Of a DNA stretch of 64,000 bases, positions 43,746-54,355 are shown in pieces. Both the position numbers and the translations under genes were made by a program. Position 1 is the first letter of the stretch; every line of letters begins with the position of its first letter. The DNA comes from Meconema thalassinum (lineage: Eukaryota > Arthropoda > Insecta > Orthoptera > Tettigoniidae). A model generated the notes under the pieces. It ran no database searches, had not been told where the DNA came from, and saw only the letters and a list, made by a program, of their open reading frames with translations. The stretch lies in NCBI GenBank assembly GCA_946902985.2, contig OX336388.2, positions 1,384,739,723 to 1,384,803,722 on the forward strand, read 5' to 3'.

Positions 43746-44398
43746 TTATTGTGTTCATATATATCTTGAAAAAGATAATAAATTGATTGGCATTGTCTCC
43801 TACAGGAATATATATAAAATCGGATGTCATACCGTGAGGTTCAGTTGCCATGGAAACGGACTTGCCATTATTTCATCAGTTTATCAGAGTAAAGATAGTT
43901 TTCTGCGAATATCTTTGAAACGGTTGGTTTTAGGGCCTTAAAATGTGGTTTTCGGTGTCCCGTAGGGACCAACCGAGTATTGTTCCTTGCATCGAGGGGC
44001 GTAAAATGAGCTTTGTCCGGTCTTTTTGCGACAACTTCGATATTTTGTCCCGGTTGAGTATTTTTGGTGACTTTGCAGTTATGTTGCCTGTTCCACGGGA
44101 ACAATGATTTATTTCCGGATGAAAGGATGCCTATATGTTATCCCAGGGTATAAGCTGTCTCCATTTCAAATTTCATCCAAATCCGTCCAGCCGTTTTAGT
44201 GTCAAGAGGTAACAAACTAACACACACACTCACACACACACACACACATGGACACACAGATTTTCACAATTATAATATATATAGGGATATAGGGATAGGG
44301 ATTAGGGACACACCCACACACACACCATCACACGCACACCCTCACACAGACATACGGACAAAAGGTGATCTCATAAGCCTATTTTTTCAAAATTGAAA

Positions 44399-45262
44399 AT
44401 AGGCTGAATAGAGGTTAAAGATGAGGGTGAAAGTGCAAGAGTGAGTCATGAAGAAGACAACATACTGGAAAAAGATAAGGTGAAGAAGCGTTGGAGAAGG
44501 AAGATCGGGATGAAAAGGATGAGATGTAAAACGAAGAGAAGAGAGTTGTTGAATTGTAGGAGACAGACAAGAAAGAAGAGGAGAAAATGAGGAAGGAAGG
44601 AGAGAGGAACGGTGGAGATGGAAGATGAGGAGTGCAAGGTACGGAATGACATAGTGTATGAAGAAAAAGACGACATGGAAGGCAGAGGAAGAAATAAGAA
44701 TGGAGAAGAAGGAGAAAGAGATGAATAGGAGGAACGAAAAGTGGAAGAATGAGGAAGAAGATGGTATTGATGAGAATGAAGATGGATAAGAGAGGTCTAA
44801 TGTAGAACTTTATATTTCTTTAGAGTCAACTGAAGATGTTATGTTTGCTGGAGGTATTTGTTCCGGTATAAGTGTTGACAAATACGACAATATTCGAGTG
44901 AAGGTTACTCGAGATAACGTGTTTCAACTTATTGAGAGATTTGAGAACAGTGGGTTACGGCATTTTGTACTCGCTAATGTCAACAGAGTGGATATTTGAA
45001 ACTTAGCCCAATTCAGAAACATGTGATTTTGTCATAGTTCAGAGAAGAGATATTATGGCATGTACTTAAACAGGCTCTGAGAAAACAGTGACATTCCATC
45101 TTTGCAATATCAATGTGTTGTTGAATGATCTAAGAGATTTAATAGTAACATCTGATCAAGGTGAACATAGAGTATTGGTAGTTTTAGTTAGTGTGTTTGT
45201 TGATACTGTGTATGTTCGATATGTATTATTTTCATTTGTATAGTTTTTTAAATATATATGTG
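44399..45262 (+). other. Internal region of LTR element, continued
   Basis: Purine-rich at 44399-44790 (possible continuation of the gag-like E/K-rich region, but not in one frame). A short open stretch 44785-45000 ('YISLESTEDVMFAGGICSGISVDKYDN') has no start codon and no family I recognise. A 20-base direct repeat (TGTGATTTTGTCATAGTTCA) occurs at 45022-45041 and 45263-45282. Confidence 0.4.
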
Positions 45263-45281
45263 TGTGATTTTGTCATAGTTC

Positions 45282-45990
45282 AAGTACTTGGGTGAATGGT
45301 TGAAACGCAATTTCTCCGAAGGAACAGCATTATCAACTCGAGTAAATAAGCTAGAACTGTCATACCGACTGGCTAAGAACATCTACAATAAGAAGTGTCT
45401 CTCCCGTAACACCAAAATGAAGCACTATCAAACGGTCATCCGCCCTGAAGCTTTATATGCCTCTGAATGCCTCATATTAAACAAGAAAGGACTCACGGAC
45501 AAACTAGAAATCCAAGAGAGGAAGATAATGAGGAAGATATTGGGACCAATCAAGGAAGGGAGTAAATATATTAGACGGCCCAACCAGGAGCTCTATAGTT
45601 ACTCTGAAAGAATTAAAGACGTGGCCAGGAAGAGACGTCTAACATTTTATGGACACGTCTCCAGGATGCAACCAACCAGGCTGACCAACCAGCTACTCAC
45701 ATACTGGCAAAGAAGGAAGACCAAGTCACCATGGCTGATAGAAGTGCACAAAGATCTGCTGGAACTGGGAGTTACGGAAAAGGACATAAAAAATCGAAAG
45801 TCTCTCAGGAAAGCAAATAAAGTTCCAGGAAAACCCGAAAAGGAAGAAGACAGGTGCCCTCTGGACAAAGGAGAGAAAAGAACAACACAGCCAGAGGATG
45901 CGTGACTACTGGGCAAACATCAAGGCCCACTCCAAGCAAAATAGTTGAATATCGTGGTCCGTAGTTGGCCTATACGGAACAAGAAGAAGA
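45282..45990 (+). pseudogene. RTE-like LINE 3' fragment in LTR element
   Basis: Starts in the thumb region ('KYLGEWLKRN') and encodes 'YNKKCLSRNTKMKHYQTVIRPEALYASE', 'ERKIMRKILGPI' and 'RKRRLTFYGHVSRM', matching the C-terminal third of the element at 54382-57687. A frame change near 45815 leads to 'ALWTKERKEQHSQRM' and a stop near 45945. A tail of 'aacaagaagaag' is like that of the intact LINE. 5'-truncated insertion. Confidence 0.85.
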
Positions 45991-46032
45991 TATGTGATTC
46001 TCACGTGTTTTTCACGCGAGAATTACATATAT

Positions 46033-46039
46033 AGGGGGG
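46033..46039 (+). promoter_or_regulatory. Polypurine tract of LTR element
   Basis: AGGGGGG five bases before the 3' LTR start at 46045, the expected location for plus-strand priming. Confidence 0.7.
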
Positions 46040-46044
46040 CGTAT

Positions 46045-46536
46045 TGTAACCCATTGTGGTTACAATGTTTTGAGGTTAAGAATGGTGCTTGCTGGGAGTG
46101 CTGTCCATTACCCAAAGTTGGAGATATATATATATAGTTTCTGGCAGTGAGCCGGTAAGCCTTCTATTTTATATTCTTTTAATGATGGTGTTTTTTTTTA
46201 ATAGGAGTGTAGCTTTTTGATTGTAAGTGAAGTATCTGTTTAGAAAATCTAAGGAGATCACTGTGTTCTTGGTTGGATGGTATTGGGGAGTGCTACAAAA
46301 GTAAGATGGGCTATTGAGATGGTTGTTGGTTAGATGTAAAAGTTAAATGATGAAGGGAAGTAGATTATGAGAAGGAAGAAGAAGAATTGAATTAGTAATG
46401 TGTTTAAGATAATGAACGTGGCTTTTTATTGTGATTGAAAATTATCAGAGAAGAGATGAAAATGTATATGTTTATATAACAGAATCCCTCTGGTAGTCAT
46501 TACCACCACCCCCGAAAAATCATATATATAGTTACA
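46045..46536 (+). repeat. 3' LTR
   Basis: 492 bases, TGTAAC...GTTACA ends, followed by the ACAC target duplication. Matches the 5' LTR with scattered substitutions and a few indels, so the insertion is not recent. Confidence 0.88.
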
Positions 46537-46734
46537 ACACAAACATCATATTTTGAGTAATGCCACAGTTGCAGGAAATAAGTGATATGTTAAAGTCCTT
46601 ACATCTACTGAGTTGTTGCTATTGTTTGGCACATTGACGGTAGTGAAATACACCCACTTGTTGGACTGCCTTATTCTTGTAGTTTTATGAAATGTCAAGA
46701 ATGGGGTGTGGAGAAAGTTTTACTGTAGTTGAGT

Positions 46735-47058
46735 TTTTTTTATTTTTAGCGTATGGCTTTTAGTGGCGGGAGTGTCCGAGGACATGTTCAGCTTTTTAGC
46801 TGCTTCGAGACGGACACCCAATGGGTGAGCTACAAGTACCGTTGGGGAGGGAAGTTGGAATGTAAGGGCGAGGAGTTGGAAGGTAGCGGCTGTGGCCTAT
46901 TGTTAGGGACCAACCCCAGCATTTGCCTGGAAGGAAGATGGGAAACCACAGAAGACCATCTTCAAGGTTGCCGGCGGGGGGATTCGAACCTCCTCGCCTC
47001 CTGGATGTGAGCGACTGCCAGCAGTCATGCCGTAACGACCACGGCTAACTCACCCGGT
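46735..47058 (-). repeat. SINE family B, copy 2
   Basis: Reverse complement of copy 1 along its full length, with B-box 'ggttcgaatcc'. Perfect 11 bp target duplication TGTAGTTGAGT (46724-46734 and 47059-47069). Better preserved than copy 1, so probably more recent. Confidence 0.93.
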
Positions 47059-47069
47059 TGTAGTTGAGT

Positions 47070-49382
47070 GAAATGCTACGATTGGGATGTCACCAGTAAC
47101 ACACGGAGTTGTCGCATTCTAAGGCGCAATGGCTGCTGAATAATTGGCTGAGAGCCACGGCTGTTATTATTTATGTTCCAACCAATGACCTACTGGTGTA
47201 CGATATTAAAGGCTGGAACTGTTCCAACAGTATGTGTTAAGTCTTGTTGAAGGCACAAGTCATAACAATGAGTTGCATCATTCACTAAGTGGAGGGAACA
47301 AATAGCGTAAGTACATAGTCGTCACTAAAGAGTGGATTGCAAGGAAGGAGTGTGTGGTAATAATGACTGGTGGATGGACTCCGACAACGGGTGCACACCA
47401 CCTCAAGTTTGGCCACTCAAGGTAATTGTCAAAGTACAAGTAGAAAATAACTTACGAGCAAGAAAGTAGAATACGAAGCCACCATTGGTATTTGAAACCA
47501 AATCCCTTGTATCGATTACATAATGAATGAACTACTCCTGAAGGTAGGTCATTGTCAACCTTTGATGTAATGGCTGAATATATGAAGAGGCATGTGGGGG
47601 GAAGGCTGCCTTATCTACACCAACTACAGCAAGCGAGCAAGTGGCTTGCTCATTCTGGGACTGCGAGCACGAGCCAACTTGACGAGCAGCTCACCTGCTC
47701 AGCTCTGACATACGTTGTCCTCATTCTTGCTGCAGTCCACAACAGGTTGTTCCTGTTTACAACCATTTGTTGAACTCTGAGTGGGGGATACCAGCGCATA
47801 CTTCTCCCAGCTTAGGCCGATTTTCACGAAGATTTGACGCTGGTTCCATCTATTTGCTGTGCAGATTCGATCACTGAATGCACTCCTCTAAGATTCAGAT
47901 ATTGTTCTACGCGAATCTCAGGATGACTTCCAGAAAAGCAAGTTTCTCATTTACATCCGACGAATACATAGGCTTCTTTCCAGTGCCCATCACTCTGCCA
48001 GAATTAGCATTCGCAGTTAGGTAGAAACTGAATGAAAGTGACTCTTTGTAGGGTCGAAACATCAAGGTTATCACTATTTACAAGATCAACGATTTATTGA
48101 GAAATTACTCAAAAGTGAATTCAGTTTTTCAGAGGCATAATCAATATGATGGACGTCGATGGTATAATTAAAAATTAGAAACACCCAATCATAAGGACTC
48201 TCTGTAGGACAATCATTCCAGAGGTTATTACAAATCTTCAAATCTATGGGTGTATACGACCTACAGTATTTCGAAATAGAATGAGTCATTACACTGGTTT
48301 TGGTCTAGTAGTGATTTTCAGTCATGTAATAATAGAAATATTTTAATATCAGATATTGGAAAGTAAAAACTTAATAATACAATGTTAGAATGCAGTAGAA
48401 ATTCCTATTAAAATTTGCCAAGTCACACACAGGTATACAAGGAACCTAGTTTCCAATTCTCTGGGGTCGATGGAAGAAAGAGTAACAGATCGATTCCAGA
48501 TATCATCGGGATTGGCGTATCTCATACTGAACATATGCAGGCGTCGTCTTATTCAGGACATATCTTGAAATGACGGACTATATACCACCCTACCAATATT
48601 TTGTTGGAGTAAGCCAAGTTGATAAACGGATGAGAATCTGTACAAAGGAATGAATGCAGTGGGAGCCACGTGGAGGCCGGAACCACCTAACTTCCTAAAT
48701 AAGGCTTTTAGGTTACCATAGCCAAGTATTAGGGTTAATATAATGATACAGCTGAATCACTACATATGTCGGTAATCATTAGAGCTCTTCGATATTGCTT
48801 CTGCTTCAAATGACTTTAGACAGAGTCCCACCTGCCAACTATGGTTTATTCAGGGTGTATATCTCATCACACGAACCAACGCTATTACCCTTTGTGTTGT
48901 CAAGTGAAGTATAGTACCTCTTGGAAGTACGAGAGAACTAATCCTAGCTTACTACAGTTTTATATCCAACGTGAAAATAAATCTTCTGTGTTTGAGACGT
49001 TAACCTCAGATAAAACTGAGATAGTGTTAATTCTATCCGCTTCAGCTCTTTTTATATTCACCAGTTTCAATCAGTAAATGGTTTCTTCATTAAACGACTT
49101 CCAATACAAGTCAACAGTACCGTTACCTTGCTATTAATTTATTCAGAGAGTTTAGTCAGCAGAGCACTGTTATTATCCAGTTTATCCCAGTTGTTACGAG
49201 AGGCACAATGAATCATCTAGAATAAAATAACACTGGTCACTGAAGAAGCTAGTAATAAGCTAGGTCTGTGACGATGATGGTGATAATTTTTCTAAGGAGA
49301 CCAATACCGAAGTAACCTTCTCCTAAGCTAGATATGTGCATAGGTTATTCTATAGTGTCACTGAGCTACACCGTGTATGTTA
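47070..49382. other. Unassigned stretch
   Basis: 2.3 kb with no recognised element or gene. The longest open frames (47552-47773, 48841-49077) are under 80 codons and without motifs. Confidence 0.5.
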
Positions 49383-50990
49383 TCTATACTAATATAATAA
49401 GGCAGAAGAGTTTGTGTGTTTTTGTGTTTAAACGCAATAATCTCTGGAACTACCAATCGGATTCGAAAAATTCTTTTTTTATATGATAGCCAGATTCATG
49501 AGGAATAGTTTAGGCTATGTTAAATTTCGGACAGACCACTCCATTCCCTGCATTTAGGCCCTTTGGCACAAATCTACACCGTTTCACCGATCTGAACCAA
49601 AATTTGTATACTTACCCTTTGGAACCCTGCTAGTAACACTGGTTACATGACATTTCGGACAGACCACTCCATTCCCTGCATTTATGCACATTGGCACAAA
49701 TCTACACCGTTTCACCGATCTGAACCAAAATTTGTATAGTCTACTTAGCCTTTGGAACCCAACGAGGAACACTGTCTGCAAGAAATTTCGGACAGACCAC
49801 TCCATTTCCTGCATTTACGCCCGTTGGCACAAATATACACCGTTTCAAAGATCTGGACCAAAATTTGTATACTTACCCTTTGGAACCCTGCGGGCGACAC
49901 TGTCCACTTTAAATTTCGGACAGACCACTCCATTCCCTGCATATAGGCCCTTTGGCACAAATCTACACCGTTTCACCGATCTGAACCAAATTTCAGATAC
50001 TTACACTTTGGAACCCGACGAGGAACACTGTCTGCATGAAATTTCGGACAGACCACTCCATTCCCTGCATTTAGGCCCTTTGGCACAAAATCTACACTGT
50101 TTCACCGATCTGGACCATAATTTGTATTCTTACCCTTTGGAACCCTGCGAGTAACACTGTCAGCATGAAATTTCGGACAGACCACACCATTCCCTGCATT
50201 TAGGCCCTTTGGCACAAATCTACACCGTTTCACCGATCTGAACCAAATTTCAGATACTTACACTTTGGAACCCGACGAGTAACACTGTCTGCTTGAAATT
50301 TCGGACAGACCACTCCATTCCCTGCATTTAGATCCATTGGCTCAAATCTACACCGTTTCACCGATCTGGACCACATTTTGTACACTTAGGCTTCGGAACC
50401 CTGCGGTTGACGCTGTCCACTTTAAATTTCGGACAGACCACTTAATTCCCTGCATTTAGGCCCTTTATCACAAATCTACACCGTTCCTCCTAATTGTACC
50501 AAATTATACATACTCTTTGAAACCCTACTGGTAACACTGTCCACTTGATATTTTGGACAACGCTTTCCGTTCCCTACATTTAGAATAACAAACAAACTGA
50601 ACTCGAAACCCATGTATTAAAACCCTAGAATCGTTCATGTCCGTAGTAGTGTAACTGTAAGAGTATTTTAATAAGTCTATTGTTGACTGGCAATTCGGGC
50701 TGCATCACGTCAGCCCTACCAGTGTTCTGGTACAGAATTGGGAAAATAGTTAAATCTTGCGCTGCTTATTAATTGTAGTCACGGGGAGTATCATTATTAT
50801 CATTAGGGGAAAATTACCTAAATGTTACGTCCATTATACTGTACTGATTATCACCCTCACTACAACCACCACCATCACCAGCACACTTTTTTTCTGGTAG
50901 TTTAAGTATTATGTGCCAGTTATGTAGTAGTATTCATTATCATCCATAAAACAAATAAATCCACCGGGCGAAGCCGGGCACTACTGCTAG
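49383..50990 (+). mobile_element. Helitron H4 with internal tandem array
   Basis: Begins TCTATACTAATATAATAAGG after an A (49382), ends 'ccgggcgaagccgggcacta' ... CTAG at 50987-50990 before a T. This is the Helitron signature: A|TC...hairpin...CTAG|T. The stem is shortened to ccgg/gcgaag/ccgg. The interior is mostly a tandem array of a ~128 bp monomer. No coding capacity; non-autonomous. Confidence 0.88.
49524..50570 (+). repeat. ~128 bp tandem array inside H4, nine monomers
   Basis: The marker 'tttcggacagaccact' recurs near 49524, 49653, 49784, 49913, 50041, 50168, 50299 and 50426, then a diverged copy near 50551. Each unit contains 'acaccgtttcaccgatctg'. One related monomer sits at the 5' end of H3. 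Apparent open frames across units are by-products of the repeat. Confidence 0.92.
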
Positions 50991-52555
50991 TGATAGGATA
51001 AAATAAGATAAATTATAATCATACCACCAATTCTTAGTATGTTTGCACGCATATTTCCATATACCCAGTCTCTTATCAACTGCTGATTGGATGATCCTAT
51101 TTCAATCGCATTCTATTTGTAGGGTTCCACGTAGGACAGTGCCTCTGGCCTGTAAAACGTGCTAATAGGCTCTCGATATTTACGTCGTAATTATATACCC
51201 TACCTCTGAATTCGTATAACCTTTGACTCTGCACTATTGAGCACGTCAATTCACGCCACGGTTCCAATGGAAAGCTGAGTGTTCCAAGGTACAAGGTTTA
51301 AAATCCTGTTACTGACAATAGGCATCATAGTGAAAGATCATATGAATCTGGAAAGTTCAGTATACTGTAAGTCAATAAGTTTAAATGACTTCTGAAACAC
51401 ATTACAGGTTCTAACTCATTTTCTCCAGCCCTCCTTACCCGGCAAATGTTTTGATGACACCTTATTTCAAGTCCTGGAGCACATACTCCAATTAAACCCC
51501 TATTAAATACAGTTACACACCCTACTATGAACACAGCAGGAGTGCACGTTACTGGAACGGGGAACCAAGCAGAAATCATGGAATCGACGTGTAAGTGACA
51601 TAGAGGAAATGTATATTTTTAACATGAATAATGGAAATAAATTTAACGCATAAACTCACTCTCTCACTCTCTTCCCCGTTTTTGAGAAATAATTTAAACT
51701 TTTTGAGGTTTATTGAACATTTCATATTCATATGATGTTTCATCAATACAAAGGTTCTCCGCGCCAATAACATAGCTAATAGTGCTTATAATTGAGGCGG
51801 AACCCCGCAGAGATATTCAAATACCGTACCACATTTTAGATTACATTTCCACTGTTCGCTACAAAGGTCAGACTTCTCCCTGGATTTCAACCGTGACATT
51901 TCCATCCGGACAAATATTCCCAACTTGCTGTGTGATGACAACATATTCGGATATAACGCTAAGCTGTTGTTCTTTCCTTAATATCAAGTGTAAATGCATC
52001 TTGATCTTCATACCAGGTGTTTAGAGCTGTAGAGGAGGACCAATGACGTTTATAGAGAAGGACACCTAAAAATCGTTGACTTTTGGACTTACTAAATTCA
52101 GCACAAAGTTTTGTTGCGTAGCACTGATTTTTACTAGCAGTTGTTTTGTTCATGTGCACCAAGAGAATATCCGACAACACTGATGTGCAGATAACTAACA
52201 AAATTAAGGGATCTCGTAATTTTGCGTCACAGTGATTGTCGCGATCACGAGGCACGGTATCTCCTTTTTACGTGGACCCAATGGATATTTCTCGATGGCC
52301 ATATTACAGAGAGATGGAATATTGAAGGAAAAGAAGTGTGATAAACATTTGCGGAAGTTATAAACGTTGGTGGATGGAATGAAGAATGAAGTGGCGATTT
52401 CACACATTACCAAATGCAACTAGGAACTGAATATTTACAAAAATATGTAATTTCCGATATAGAGAGGTAACAAGTTTAAAGAATGCAGGTGTCATCACAC
52501 CCCCTTGGTATTAAACATTATATTATATTCTAAAACATTAATTCTTATTTATCAT
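50991..52555. other. Unassigned stretch
   Basis: No recognised element or gene; short open frames only. Confidence 0.5.
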
Positions 52556-52750
52556 GGGGCGTGATGTTGCAGTGGCCAAGCAGCTTGCTCTCACTAACAA
52601 GGACTGGGTTCGATTCTGGGCTAATGCATGTGAGATTTTCGAAGTGAAATATCACGTCCTGTGGTTCAGATTCCCCGTAAACTTATAGGTTCCGCGGCTG
52701 ATGATCGTGAGATTAACTGCCAAGTAAAACTAAACTTCTTCCTTCATTCA
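52556..52750 (+). repeat. tRNA-derived SINE related to family I
   Basis: 'gggcgtgatgttgcagtggcc' (A-box region) and 'gggttcgattctggg' (B-box, ~52605), then 'cgtcctgtggttcagattcc'. The head resembles the SINE at 40289-40499; the body is different. Boundaries approximate. Confidence 0.65.
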
Positions 52751-52849
52751 TTCCTTATCTATATTTAGCCAATGTCATGAGTTAATTTGAGTTGTTGTAG
52801 TTGTAAATTTCTTTTAGGGGCTTGGAACATCTTGTTCATCAGTCCCATG

Positions 52850-53140
52850 AATTTTGGTGTGTGTTGAACTTGTCAGATACTTGTATATCTGTGATGGCTG
52901 TATTAGTGAGTAGCCTACAGCTGTATTCGGGACAGAGATGAGGTAGGTGCCCCAGGACTTGAAATAAGGTTCTTTAGTGGTAGTTTTCTGAGGGAGTTTG
53001 GAAAAGCCTGGGGAAAAACCACAATCAGAATACCCATTGTCAGTGACGGTATTCTAACCTTCGATCTCTGGACTTTCTGCAGCTCCCCATCGCTGTTGTG
53101 GTGCGTGATTTAACACGCTCAGCTACGGCGTGGAGTAGAG
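52850..53140 (-). repeat. SINE-like repeat, family G
   Basis: Reverse complement has 'ccgtagctgagcgtgttaaa' (A-box-like) and a degenerate B-box 'gaaggttagaatacc', followed by 'gtggtttttccccaggcttt', a central-domain-like segment. Single copy in the window, so family membership is inferred from structure only. Confidence 0.5.
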
Positions 53141-54341
53141 CAAACTTTCTTCATTACGCATATTTCCAGGTGTGGAAGCAAAACGATAAGGATGCTCATA
53201 CACCACTCAGGACACATTTCACAAAAATCTGTATCCCTGAAAATATTTGATGGATGTTCTTGAATTTAGGCGTATATGAATATATTTCTTGGATGTCTTG
53301 TACAGAAAGAATTGAAACAATTGCTGGTTTTTTATTGTATTTTGACAATTTGCTGCCTGATAAATCAATGAGAAGTAGCGAGTATCGTACATGTTGGAAG
53401 GGACAGCCCTGACGGCCCAGGCACTCAATGCCAGTGGGAAGCAGCCGCACGCTCCAGTCAGCATATAAGCCCCACCACTCGACTACTCCGAGTGCCACAG
53501 GGGTGTCCAGCTCCGCCAGCCATCGTGCATAGGTACCAGGATGACAGGTAGGATTTCGGAGCCTTGCAGTTCAATGTGGAGGCTGGTTTTCCACATGTTG
53601 TCCTCTTATAGCACTACGAATGGGTCTACAAAGATTCAAGATAGGTTTCGACCTGTCTTACCTGATACTTCTATTTGAATCATGTTTTCAGTCGGTCAAT
53701 ACGAGTGTGCTCAATTAGATAGGATGGGGAGTTACAATTAATTTCCTAATACCTGAAATAAATACATGAATTATTTATATACTTAATAAAACACTTCTTG
53801 CCCCCCTGTTTGTGTAAGATTTGTTTCATTAAGTGTACTTTAATTTTGTTTATTACTACCAACTATGTGAGGCAAAAACATTAACCATATTGAAAAATGC
53901 TTAATAATACGTATTACGTTCAATAAATAATTTAAATAGTTTGAACACTTGTAATACTAATACGAGTATGTATACTTATTTATAGAAACATGTTGTAATC
54001 ACGAGTTACATTACATCGAACGACAGTACTAGTCAATATCAACTGAAGGAAGAATTAAAATTACTTCACTAATTTGAAAATAACATTTACAAACGACAAA
54101 CTACACAGATTCCACAACAAGACTCAACTAAATTTAACTTCGTGAATAAAGAACTATAAGATAAATCAAGTAACAATCAACAGCTCCAAATCAAATACGG
54201 ATATAATACCTCAATATAAACCATTCCAAGAGACTTTAACAGGACCACTACATGACACAGTTCATTTAACATTATTAAGAAATTGAGATACAAAAATGTT
54301 ATATTGAACAATACTTCTATTTTTGCTTTTTGGATTTGAGT
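53141..54341. other. Unassigned stretch
   Basis: AT-rich; no gene or repeat partner recognised. Contains a GC-richer patch at 53395-53530 without a recognisable motif. Confidence 0.5.
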
Positions 54342-54355
54342 ACATGATTATATTT

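Larger units (their letters stand above)
41359..44287 (-). mobile_element. Helitron H2 (second of a tandem pair)
   Basis: Minus-strand 5' end TCCCTATATATATTATAATTG at 44287, with A on its 5' flank; 3' end CTAG at 41362-41359 after an intact cgcg hairpin, followed directly by the 5' end of H1. Contains the same order of parts as H3 and is the uninterrupted version at the SINE insertion hotspot (~43390). 2929 bases. The H1-H2 pair sits as one insertion in repeat C between A (38615) and T (44288). Confidence 0.88.
36870..44398 (+). repeat. Dispersed repeat family C, copy 3 (host of H1-H2)
   Basis: Starts acaagtagttccgtgaag (36870) and ends 'gatctcataagcctatttt...' (to ~44398). Its own sequence occupies 36870-37512, 37839-38615 and 44288-44398; the copy at 17625-20212 confirms continuity across the Helitron site ('cgagtttcattgaaatcgct' before it, an ACACAC tract after it). 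Contains repeated 'cgccatgttgg' sub-blocks. No coding sequence, class unknown. Confidence 0.85.
35647..46536 (+). mobile_element. LTR retrotransposon lacking visible pol, heavily interrupted
   Basis: Two direct repeats (35647-36170 and 46045-46536) start TGTAA and end TTACA, are flanked by the same 4 bases ACAC (35643-35646 and 46537-46540), and enclose a primer-binding-site-like TGGCGC... and a polypurine tract at the proper places. Only a coiled-coil, gag-like frame is recognisable inside; no protease, RT or integrase. Of the 10.9 kb, ~7.5 kb is a later insertion (family C plus SINE B plus two Helitrons) and ~0.7 kb is a LINE fragment. Confidence 0.85.

Noticed and set aside
49684..50154. 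156-codon frame across the H4 array
   Set aside because: Same peptide repeated by tandem duplication, in a non-coding Helitron; units elsewhere in the array are out of frame.
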